Shown one piece after another: positions 12,496 through 22,444 of a stretch of DNA of 64,000 nucleotides. Under the pieces are notes generated by a model. The model made no database searches and was not told the DNA's origin. It saw only the letters and a list, made by a program, of their open reading frames with translations. A program made the translations under genes and the position numbers. How positions within the stretch are numbered: the first letter of the stretch is position 1; the number at the start of each line of letters is the position of its first letter. The stretch lies in assembly GCA_958450365.1 (NCBI GenBank), contig CAUEEP010000742.1, forward strand, positions 5,697,501 through 5,761,500. The letters run 5' to 3'. This stretch comes from Mesorhabditis belari. Taxonomy: Eukaryota > Nematoda > Chromadorea > Rhabditida > Rhabditidae.

Positions 12496-13735
12496 CTAGG
12501 TTGGTGCAAATGAAATTTCGTTTTTTTACAAACATTAAAGTCATCCAAAATTTTTTTTGATAACAATTTATTTAAAACAATAAGCACCATTATTATCTAT
12601 GACATCCCTCCAACGTTGCTACAGATTGCGGATCCCCTTCTCAAAGAACGCTTGATTCTGTGATGCAAAGTAGTTGGTCACCCAATTTTCGACTTCTTTT
12701 GCATTCTTAAACTGGCAATTCTCAAGGGAATGTTGCATCGATCTGAAAAGGTGAAAATCGGAGGGTGCTAAGTCTGGACTATACGGCGCATGTGGTAAGA
12801 CCTTCCATCCTAGCTTCTCTAGTTCCTTACAAGAGGTTTTTGCCGTGTGAGCTGGAGCATTATCACGGAGAAAGTTGATAGTTGAGGGATTTAGGCCTTT
12901 TTCACGCAAAATTTCGTCAACCTTCTTGAGTTGTTGAATAAAATAAGATGAATCGACTGTTTTTCCGGGCTCTAATAATTCAAAATGAACAAGTCCATTG
13001 ATATTCCACCAGCAAGACAACATCACTTTGCGCCCATGATAATCCGGCTTTGGAGTTGGAATTGGCGCTTGACCTTTGCTCAGCCATTGTCTTTTTCGAG
13101 AAGTATTATCAAAGTGAATCCACTTCTCATCCATCGTCAAGATATTCTCAAAAAAATGGCTTCTTTTCGACTTCTGGAGCAAGATATGGCTGATCGGAAC
13201 GCGTGCTCCCAGATTCTCAACACTCAATTGATGTGGAACCCATTGTCCATTACGATTTGTCTTTCCAATTATTTCCAAATGGCGTACAATTGTTGAATTG
13301 GAGATGTTTGGCAAGTTCTTGTGTTGTTTGCATTGGATCAGCTTCAATTCATTGTTGTCGATGGCTGTGGCACGATGTCCATGCGATTCGTCTTCAAGGG
13401 ATTCATTACCATCTCGGAATTGGGCAAACCAGAGCTGGCATGATCTTTCGGTGATAACCTGTTCTCCAAAGGCGGAACAGCGACCACGATGTGAATCAGC
13501 AGCGTTTTTGCCCATTTTGAAGTCATAGAGAAGACACGTGCGCAGAACGTACTTTTGATCCACCATGATCTAAAGCAAAAATCAATTAAAAAGTGAAAGC
13601 TCTGACTTTGAAAAAATGCGAAAATAAAGTAAATATCCAAGAGTACAAATGCACAAAAGAACATCAAATAAGCTCTTTAGATTAAAAAAATAAGAACATT
13701 TTATATCGACCGAAATTTCTTTTGCACCAACCTAA
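12496..13735 (-). mobile_element. Mariner transposon with terminal inverted repeats
   Basis: A 1,240-bp element bounded by inverted repeats that match at 23 of 25 positions; the shared core is AGGTTGGTGCAAAWGAAATT. It is flanked by TA on both sides (12,494-12,495 and 13,736-13,737), the standard mariner target duplication. The ends resemble those of Hsmar1-like mariners, which begin TTAGGTTGGTGCAAAAG. It encodes a D34D transposase on the minus strand. It lies in the gene-poor interval between the carboxypeptidase and the ATP-grasp gene. Confidence 0.93.
12619..13566 (-). pseudogene. Mariner transposase, probably inactive
   Basis: A 315-codon frame with the mariner catalytic triad: D in TMDEKWIHFDN, D in LRDNAPAH, and D in YSPDLAPSDFHLF, with exactly 34 residues between the second and third Asp. 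The N-terminal helix-turn-helix (GKNAADSHR...AFGE) and the WVPHQL linker are present. Two defects are visible. The second helix-turn-helix, just before STIVRHL, is about six residues shorter than in related mariners. A TAG at 12,619-12,621 interrupts the conserved tail, which continues in the same frame as QRWRDVIDNNGAYC. The frame is otherwise open, so inactivation was recent or the truncated tail is tolerated. I judge it non-functional with moderate confidence. Confidence 0.85.
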
Positions 13736-13737
13736 TA

Positions 13738-14329
13738 CAAAAGAAAAGCGACAATTTCTAAAGCAAATATTGCCCGAATGAATGACAAGAAGGGAAAAAG
13801 AAAGGAGAAAAAAGGTGATTTCAATTTGAACTTTAGGAAAATTCGAAAAGAAATATTTCTCATTTTAAAGAATTTGATTGAGATAAAAGTGAAAAAATCG
13901 ATGTTTTTTTTTGGTTCAGATTTGAGGTGAATTATCGCAAAATTGGGCAGTCGAATGGAAAAATCAAAAAAAAGGGAATGGTGGGGGAATGCCTCTTGAG
14001 TTTCGATGATGTTTTTTGTTGAGATGAGTCGCTGAATGAATCGATTTATATACAGATTACAAAGTTGACTGTAGTTTCCGTCTCACTCATTCAATGGAAA
14101 TTTATTGCTTTCAAATTTTGTGCTAGACAAAACGACAATGATTCTGATTGTTCAAAGAAGACGAAAATTCTGAATGAAAACTTGGTTCAATATTTTTGGA
14201 AATATGAAATTCGAGATGATTTCTCAATTTTCCATTTTCCAAGTCGGCTTCTCTTTTCTTTTCATTTTATATTTGAACGGCAAAGGAATCTGGTTACATT
14301 TTGAATTGAGAAAAGGAAGGGACATTCAA
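13738..14329. other. Intergenic, no gene recognised
   Basis: AT-rich sequence between the mariner and a large fold-back repeat. No coding, RNA or repeat signal was recognised beyond short A/T runs. Confidence 0.5.
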
Positions 14330-14839
14330 AAATTTGGGAGTGGGACAAATGCGACCTTTTTGTTGCGCACCCGGACCTTTGCGCACCTTTTTTCCGCACC
14401 TTGCCCATTAGCGCACCTTTTTTCGCGTTTTAAAAAAGCTCTAAAAAGCTAATATTAACCAATTTCTATTCCAAAAGTTGTTTTTCTAGGTAATTTGAGG
14501 GTGTAGAATTCGAATTTTGACATAACAGAGCGTGTGGAACCAATTTGATAGACAAAACGGCTAGGTCAAATTACAGAAATTTCAAATTGTTGATTTTTCT
14601 CTTTGTATAACTCCGTCCGTTCGCTTCCACAAGCTCTGATGTGTCAAAATTTCGATTCTACGCCCTAGAATTACCTAGAAAAACAACTTTTGGAATAGAA
14701 ATTGGTTAATATTAGCTTTTTAGAGCTTTTTTAAAACGCGAAAAAAGGTAGGCTAATGGGTAAGGTGCGGAAAAAAAGGTGCGCAAATGTCCGGGTGCGC
14801 AACAAAAAGGTCGCATTTGTCCCACTCCCAAAAATTTAA
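14330..14839. mobile_element. Fold-back repeat with ~210-bp arms
   Basis: Arms at about 14,330-14,540 and 14,624-14,839 are near-identical reverse complements separated by about 80 nt. Shared blocks include GGGAGTGGGACAAATGCGAC, GCGCACCCGGAC, and AGCTAATATTAACC. There is no open frame of note. It could be a fold-back or MITE-type DNA transposon. A transcript would form a long hairpin. No clear target-site duplication was found. Confidence 0.75.
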
Positions 14840-17800
14840 CTGGATTGGGTAAATGAACATGCGAATTCCTAAGCTATCTGTTGTTGATGATCAGTTCACA
14901 TTTCTTGATCTCACAAGCACCATTACCCAGTAAACTCTCCGCAATTTTTGCAATTTTTGCCATTTCCCCCATCCCTTTTCTCATTTTCCCTGTCTTCATT
15001 TGTTCTCCGTGTGAATTTTCACACTTTTCTTTAATATTTCTAATCTATAGAGATTAATTCTCTCTGCAAAAAAACAAAGGGTTTATCCTCTTTCTACGTA
15101 CATTTCGGAAAAATTGGGAAAACGGGAAAAGAAAAGATTTTATCTAAAGGAGATCAACGAAAGAATTTTCTTGCCCATTTTCAAACTCAAAAATAAACCC
15201 TTTTATGGAAGAGTTCAAATGAAATCAAAAAATTTTGATCTCAACTCTTTCTAAATAAATTTTTCATTTCTTGATTTGCATTGTACTCTTGGAGTGTTAG
15301 GATGTGCTTCTGCTTTCAAAAGATCTCACTAATGCGTATGAAAATATTTGCATTCGTTGAACCCCGTTTAAAACCATATAACTGTTTAACTGTTTAAAAC
15401 TATATAAACCATATAACTGTCTGTAATGTATGCGTGAAAATGTTCCTCTTCTTCTATATCTTTTTCTCTTTTTTTCGATCTCTTGCATGTTTAGCTAGAC
15501 ATTGAGAGAAGGGGAATTCCCGGGGGATTTCAGTTATGGGGATCCCCTCTTCTCTCCTAACTTTCATCGAATCGGTTCTCTCTCTCCCACTTCCCCTCTT
15601 CCCCACTTCCCCTCTTCCCCACTTCCCCTCTTCCCACTTCCCCTCTTTCCTTTTCTGCTTCATCTCTTTTTCATTTTAATTCGTTTCCACATTCTGAAAC
15701 AATTCCGATTAATTAAACCTTCTAGCTTCATTTAACATCAAACATTCTTTTTTGCATTGTGTTCTCTACCATAACGATCACAGCTTTTGCATTGTAACTA
15801 GAAAAAGATACTCCATTAAAATCCAAAACAATGTCTTTTTTAGCTTTTTCCGGTCGTCAAAATAGAGTCCAGATAGTAGGTACAAGCGTTTGGAACGCGT
15901 CTGCATAGGGATACCACGCTAAAACCCCACTAAAAGCTTGGTGTGGAGTTAGACGAAAAAAAAGAGATCAGTGGAATAAGAAGAAGAAATAGAATGAGAG
16001 GACATCGGCGGGGAGAGGACTAATTGGGTTGGAGGACCCCCTAGTCCCCCAGTGGTCTCTCCCCCACCGCCCCTTTCCCCTTTCTCTTCTCTCTCTTCTA
16101 TGCGGGTTGTCAGTGACTCCCTGCATCAATGAATGTCCAGTTCTCCCTCTTTTTTTCCTTTTCCTTTCGTTCTAGTACAAATTCCATGTGCTGAAATTCA
16201 GGACTCGTTTCCCACTCAACAAATCGGCTGCTTTGTTTTCGAATTTCAATGATATTTTTGGTAATTCTATATTTTGGATGAGTAGCTTTGATTTATGCTT
16301 TCAAAAATTTAGTCAGTACACCAACAGTCGTGTGTTTATCCATAACAAAGAACACACAAAATTCAAGCTTTTTGGACTTCTTCATTTGCTTTCTTTTGCT
16401 AGTCCCTATTTTTCAGAAATAGAATCGCTTCACAAAATGCCCTCTCAGCTCAAAGATTTTCCCACACTTTGTGTCGCTTTTCGCCTTTTTTCACCAAAAA
16501 ACTCATCAAAAATGTATTCCAAAGCTTTCTTTTTTCCTCTCAAAACGAAAAAACCAAAAAAAGCCGCTCTTCAATCCGTTATTTGTCACGTTTCTTTTGA
16601 AAAATTTAAAAATCCGTGAAAACTCTCCAATCACTTGATTAAAATTTTAGGTGATTATTGTTTTCTGGGCTCAATGAAATTTCTTTCATTCCTTTATTCT
16701 CAACTTCACAGATCCAATTCTAATTTTGCAGCAAATTTCCAATTTTTCCCCACTCGAAAATGCTGCCGTGAGATATTGATGCAATTATCGCGAGGATGAG
16801 AAATTTCCTTTTTCTCTTTCTATCATCAACAAAAAAGGGGAAATTGTAAAATAGAATAGTCTTTTTTCCCCCCTTAAATCATCCATAATTTCCTCATTTT
16901 CAAAATATTTCCAATTTCCTCCAGACAACTTTTTTCGCGTGATTGTTGAGCGGAAATTAGGATGAAATGGGTGTAGTTAAGGATTTGAATTCCATTTTGT
17001 AAGGATAAGATAGCCAGACATCATTAAGATTCATTATATTCCCATCAATATTGTCTTTTTACTCAAACAACTCAAACAACACCTCTTTTCCCGGAATCTG
17101 ATCGATATTCACTTGAAGGGGATTATTTGTGATCGATCTCTCTTCTTTTCTTTCTTCTTTTCCATTGCATATTTCTGTATTCATTTCCCCCAGTGCAACT
17201 CTGAAAAACTCGCGATTTATGTCATAACCTCTCCACTGATTTCCCCTTTCCTCCTCTTCTCTCGACAAAACATTTCCCTCATCTCCTCTTTTTTCGACGA
17301 TACAACCGCCTAACTGCCAATTTCCTCTTTTTCTAGTCTAAAAATGTTTATTCTATACTTTTTCAGTTTAATTCTAGTCTAAAGCTGATCCGGGTTGTCT
17401 TTTACTCTTCAGATTCAAAACAGATCTTCCCAAGACAAAGTAAAACCCCGTTCAATCATCAATCCAATTGTGTATTAAATGACTTATAGTTTTCTCTAAC
17501 CGAATTTCATAAGGAACATTTAAAGACCAACCACAAGTCGATTCGACATTTAGAAGTCGAGATATGGAGGAAAAGAGAAGAGTCGTCATACTCAGATTCT
17601 CTGAGGGGGGTCAAGTAAGTCTCTGAGGAGGGGTAGACACTTATCTCGACGCCGGTTCGTTTATTCATATTCTAATCTTTTGTAGATTAGAGTTACATCA
17701 TTTTCTTGGCTTAAAATTGAATAAATTCATTTGTCTGAAAAAGAAAAATGGGAAATTAATCCTCGGAAGGGATTTGATGACTGATTTTGGAGGAGAAAAC

Positions 17801-18337
17801 GGAAAATTCCTCACAGAAAATTTATTATTTTCGAGTAAAATGTCCATGGAAACTTCGTGAAAAGAAAAGACAAAAAAACATTGATTTGAAAAAGATTGAC
17901 AAAAGGATTAGAAGTATTTGCAAGAATTTTCTGATCAAATATTTTTATTTCTCTTTGTTAACTTTATACGAAATGACGATGAACAGGTGAAATTGTTTCC
18001 TCATTGCAGAAGAATAAGTACCCATTTTCATGTTCATTTCTTCAAAAAGGTTCAACTTTTCTTGTTTTTATTTAGTACATGATTTGATATTGAAAAGTTT
18101 TATTCAAATTTCATCTTGTTTGCTCAATTTTTCTTGAACTTTTGTTTTTTTTTTGGAAACTGTGCATGAATCAAGAGTTATTCACCTCTTTTTTTATAAC
18201 TGTTTGTTGATTTCTTTTATGTTTTTCCTGATATCATTTTTATAAAATAGAAAATGGTGTTTAGAATTCAAATTGTGCCTCTTTTAATTCTAAAAACCAT
18301 TTTTCCTATCCTCTCAGGGTTATTTTTCTTTCAGGGA
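14840..18337. other. Gene-poor region, 3.5 kb
   Basis: No gene recognised. CT-rich simple sequence at about 15,580-15,655 repeats CCCCTCTTCCCCACTT-like units. The longest frame (16,188-16,619) has no family motif and a Phe/Ser/Lys-rich composition expected from AT-rich DNA. The 3' end of this stretch must hold the promoter of the ATP-grasp gene; a TTTCTTTCAG acceptor at about 18,325-18,334 just before its ATG fits a trans-splice site. Confidence 0.5.
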
Positions 18338-20627
18338 ATGCCTCCATTCAATTACACGATAATCATCGTTCTCTCTAAACATCGATTGGATCTTTCCGCT
18401 TTGAGAAAATCGCCCAATCTGCGCATTTTTGTCGTCGGACCGCCCAGACTACTGTATGATGAGACGAAGTAGGCAATTCGTCTCACCGATCAAACTGATG
18501 CGAATATTTTAGTGTTGACGTCTACTATCAGGTCGAACCACCGATCAAAGAAGCCGAACATTGTCAGCTCTTTCAAAAGGTTATTGAATTTGATTATGAC
18601 TTTGATTTTGACTTTGATCAACTAAAACTATAAGGTATACCAAGGCTTTTTCCTTCTGAAAATAGAAAACATCTGAAATAGAAAACATCTGAAATAGAAA
18701 ACATTCAGGTCCGAGAACTTTGTTCAGTCTACGCCTCAACCCAACGCCGATTGGTGACTTTTGAGAAACGATTACAATTGGCGATTGCGAAGATTCGATT
18801 CGAAATGGATATTGAGGTAAAAATAAAAGAAAATGAGTGATTTTGAAGAAGCAAATACTTTGAGGGCTTCACTCCCGATCAATTGGATCAATTGATGAGA
18901 ATTCGAGACACGAGTTCGGTCACGAGAAGGGGTGGATTGACTACTGTAAGGTGAGAAAACAAGAGACATTCATCTGTAGAATAGTTTTGGAAAAAGATAA
19001 GTTTTCATAAATATTATAGTTTAAAATTTTAGACATTGCTCCCTGACCGGTCAACCACAACCCGAACAATGGGTTGAGGTGGCGAAATCACATTTGGGGA
19101 GGTAAGTGGATTGAATTATCCTTGAATTTGGAATTGTATTGAGTGCATTCAATTATTACTGTTATTTCAAGATTCCCAGTGATCATCAAACCAAGTAAAA
19201 GTCTTGGCAATTGTCCCCATTCAATGAGTATCGCGAGAAATGAAGATGAACTTAAAATGTGGATTAGGGTGAGTAAAAGGGACCTTATCTTATTGATTTT
19301 TCAAATTTCTTAGACTCGTCTCTCTCGCGGTCGTCCCGATGAGGAATATTTGATAGAAGAATGTTTAGAGGATGGACATGAATTCACAGCTATTTGTACG
19401 ACAAAAAGTGGATTGATTGGTATAAAGTTTGTTGTTTGATTAACGCCTGGACACCCTTTCCAGGCTGCATCGTCACAGTGGAAACACATCGAAGTATTTA
19501 TGAATGTATTGGAGATCAACGGCCTTATGCTCTAGAATATTACAATACCGATCAAACGAGAGATCTTTTACCCGGGGTATTCATCATATTATTTGCTATG
19601 ATTTACTAAGCAGCTTTGACCATTTTTTTTCTATTTTAGGTGGAATCTTTTGTGATGCAAGCGATTAAAACGATTTTCGTCAAATCCTCTGTTGGAGTCA
19701 TGTTTATCAAAGGGTTTTATAAGGTAAAAAAAACTAAACTTACTTCAGCTCAAAAGTAAATTCAAGGGTCACAACGAGATCTATTTCATGGGTGTCTCGT
19801 TGGAACCAGATTGGGACAGTTTTCGAGCATTGATCACATTTCCGAGGAAAGCGAAAAATTGGGAAGTTCTTCATGTGGAAAGTCTCATCGATGGAGATGA
19901 AGGAAAGGTCTGAAGAATACTAATTTATGGGTAAAAATTATCCCCCTAATGAATACAAGATCAAGAATACAATGTCAGTTCTGTTACAGAACCTGAAAGG
20001 GAGAGAGAGATTGAAATGAGACAAAGCTTGTAGATCAGTACACAGACATGTAGATCAGTACCAGAACTTCTGTACATATCTGTGCAAGGCTGTCTGTCTG
20101 TCCAGAACTGATCTACAAGCTTTGTCTCATTTGAATCTCTCTCCATTCCAGGATACCCTCGACCCTCCCTCCACTTCATATCATTCAATGCTCAACTTCC
20201 CCACCCAAGAAGGCGTTCTCATTCATCAAACGACAATTGCAAAACGAAGGTTTTTTTTACTGTAGCTGAAATATTTACAATAACTTTTACAGAACCTCGG
20301 AGATGAGGGTGTGTTGGAGAACAGCTGAAGGACAAGAATTGAAAGATGCTGAAGGACCGGATGATAATGTTTTACAGGTAAGTGTAACAATTGATCAGAG
20401 TTATTTAATGAAGTGAAATGAAGCTATTCAAATATCCGAATTTTCAGGTATTCATGTCGAATCCAGATCGCTCAAAACTATTGGCAGAAGCGGGAGACAT
20501 CCTCCAAAATACCGATATAACAATCGATCGAAATCCGATTGAACAAAAGAATCTGATTTGTAGGAGAAATTTGGCAAGATTATCCGGACAAAAAGAGCTC
20601 ATTCGAAGCTGTACAACGACTGATTGA
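18338..20627 (+). CDS. ATP-grasp superfamily protein
   Basis: About a dozen short exons, joined in frame, give roughly 470 residues. Start MPPFNYTIIIVL at 18338 lies four bases after a TTTCAG site, typical of a trans-spliced first exon. The first ~150 residues look like a nucleotide-binding-type N-domain. The ATP-grasp core shows FPVIIKPSKS (ATP-binding Lys), then EYLIEECLEDGHEFTAIC (the E..E hinge and base-binding strand), then an all-beta segment. The usual C-terminal metal site with an Asn-Pro-Arg signature is not evident; the matching part reads GVSLEPDWDSFRALITF. Family members ligate a carboxylate to an amine or thiol with ATP (for example carnosine synthase, PurK/PurT). The substrate here is unknown, and the missing signature may mean altered or lost chemistry. 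Stop at 20625-20627. Confidence 0.8.
18656..18709. repeat. Short tandem repeat in ATP-grasp intron
   Basis: Three direct copies of a CTGAAATAGAAAACAT-type 16-nt unit just before the acceptor of an exon of the ATP-grasp gene. Confidence 0.7.
20001..20143. repeat. Hairpin-forming inverted repeat in intron
   Basis: Arms 20,001-20,038 and 20,107-20,143 are near-perfect reverse complements with the core GAGACAAAGCTTGTAGATCA. The loop of about 68 nt includes another TGTAGATCAGTACCAGAAC copy. It lies inside an intron of the ATP-grasp gene. It could be a small fold-back element or a structured intronic RNA. Confidence 0.7.
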
Positions 20628-21206
20628 ACGACTGGTTAGCTGTACAACGACTTGAACGATTCAAAAATCTCTGACTCAAGTCTATTTTCTTATGTGAACC
20701 CTCAATCACCCTGCGAACTTTTTCATTCCTTTTCTTCATTCAGTGGCATTTATCGTTTTTTTAGCTAAATTTCTTCGATTTTTGCATATCTTTAGCTTTT
20801 CCCCTTTGCATTTTCTGTGCTCATTTCGATCTCTTTTAGCAATTTCCTTTTTTAAATGGTTTTTCTCCATTTTTCGAACCGAATCTGTGAGTTTTTCTGT
20901 GATTGATTCATCAATTTGACGGGATTTTTTGAAAACAATGAATAAATTTTTGATTCAGGTAATTTGAAATTGAAATGAATCAATAAAAAGAATGCATGAT
21001 AGACTATGGAAAAAATAAAAAAGTCAAAAAGAAGTCTTATCAAGAAAATCGAGGGAAAGGAAGAAAAAAAAATACACAGACAACACGCATAGTTAGCGAC
21101 ACAAAGAGAAAATAAAGAATTGATAACCATTCAGTTTTTCGTTTCCTTTGACTATTAGGTTTCTGAAATTTAGTCGGCAATCGAATTTCACTGTTATTCA
21201 GAGAAA
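20628..21206. other. Intergenic between ATP-grasp and RMD genes
   Basis: 579 nt between two genes on the same strand. T-rich then A-rich, containing AATAAA-type signals (about 20,940 and 20,980). The next ATG (21,207) is shortly preceded by TATTCAG, a possible trans-splice acceptor. No gene of its own. Confidence 0.5.
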
Positions 21207-22398
21207 ATGAAAATGGTAAGATTGAAAGGATTCGATTAATGTTTAAAAATCTTTTAGAACTTTCAAGAGATTGATCAGCTTTTGTCGGATAAACGAAATT
21301 CTCATCAAGTTTATGAAAAATTGAAAATGGTATTCAGGATCGTTATCATTTTTACTCATAATTTCAGCAAATCGTTTCCGAGGGTGAAATTGATGTGGAA
21401 TTGTTGTGGAGATTCATTCAATCATGCCATCAGAAAGCTCTCTTTTCTGGAACATTTAACGAAAAGAAAAATATTTTAATCGAAGGTAATTTAAAGATTA
21501 AACTATGACTAACACTGACTAGACTAGACCCTTACAGGACTTTTGTAAGTATTTTGTAAACTCAAAACCATGATCCAGGTAGAAATCATGCTCAACAAGC
21601 CGTTCACACCCATCCCAATCACCCGAATTTGCTTAAATTCGCCGCAATGGTCACTGGGAAATCGGTGGAATTTGTGGGATTGACAGATAAAGTCAGACAG
21701 GGGAAACTCTTCAAAGTGAGAACAAAGATGAAGACTTAATCAAGACTTAATCAAGAAACTTTTCTATTGTACAGCAAATCCTTGCAGGAATACCTCGATT
21801 CAGCTTCCGAGCTTCTCCCCGATGATACTCGACTTCTCCATTTGCGTGCTCGATACAAATTCTCGATGTCGCAAATGAATTGGATTGAGAGAAAAGTAAG
21901 TAGTAGTTGGGTAATCGAACCATATATTGCAGTTTAGCCAAAACTTCTCAAAACTAAAGCTTTCTAGGCAATCAACGCTGTTTTCATGGTTGCTCCCGAT
22001 CATACAATTGATGAGGCTTTGGAAGATTTACTCGAAGTCTATCGGGTGACTTTAACTTGTCTGGGATTCTGAGATATCTTTAAGATATCCTAACAACAAT
22101 GCTTACCTAACTAATTCTTGAAATACTTTGTTTACTCAAGCTTTTTTTTAGAAAGAGCCAACTTGGTTGGACAATTTGTTGTACATTGCGAAGAGTTACC
22201 ATGTGAAGAAAGATAAGGTGGGGATCAACAATCCAAATATACAGAAACATGTGAAATTTGTCAAATGCAAGTATCAAATCAAATTTCTAGGTGAAGGCGC
22301 TCGAATTTGTAGAGAAATGTCTTCACGAAACAGCAATTGACGATGAAGATTTCCATCATCAGAAAGAAGCAAAAGAATTGATGGGAAAATGCAAATAA
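21207..22398 (+). CDS. RMD/RMDN-family TPR protein
   Basis: Seven or eight short exons encode about 235 residues. The pattern fits regulator of microtubule dynamics proteins (RMD-1 in worms, RMDN1-3/FAM82 in mammals). Visible blocks: ELLWRFIQSCHQKALFSG; AQQAVHTHPNHPNLLKFAAM; KEYLDSASELLPDDTRLLHL; RARYKFSMSQMNWIERKAIN; TIDEALEDLLEVY; PTWLDNLLYIAKSYHVKKDK; ALEFVEKCL; HHQKEAKELMGKCK-stop. These are TPR-like helical pairs. Family members associate with microtubules and, in mammals, with mitochondria and the ER. The first exon codes only MKM before a GTAAG donor. A TATTCAG acceptor just upstream supports the start. The stop TAA overlaps an AATAAA signal, so the 3' UTR is short or the signal used is further on. 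The gene converges on the beta-galactosidase gene, with 46 nt between stops. Confidence 0.88.
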
Positions 22399-22444
22399 AA
22401 GTTTATTTTGAAGTCAATAGAATGTCATTCTTTCATTTTCTTTT

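Noticed and set aside
16188..16619. 143-codon plus-strand frame
   Set aside because: Composition is that of AT-rich non-coding DNA (Phe, Ser, Lys), with no motif, no splice partner and no neighbouring coding exon.
18815..18865. Apparent frameshift in the ATP-grasp gene
   Set aside because: Using the acceptor CTTTGAG just before GGCTTCACT gives a 48-nt intron and keeps the frame, so no break is needed.
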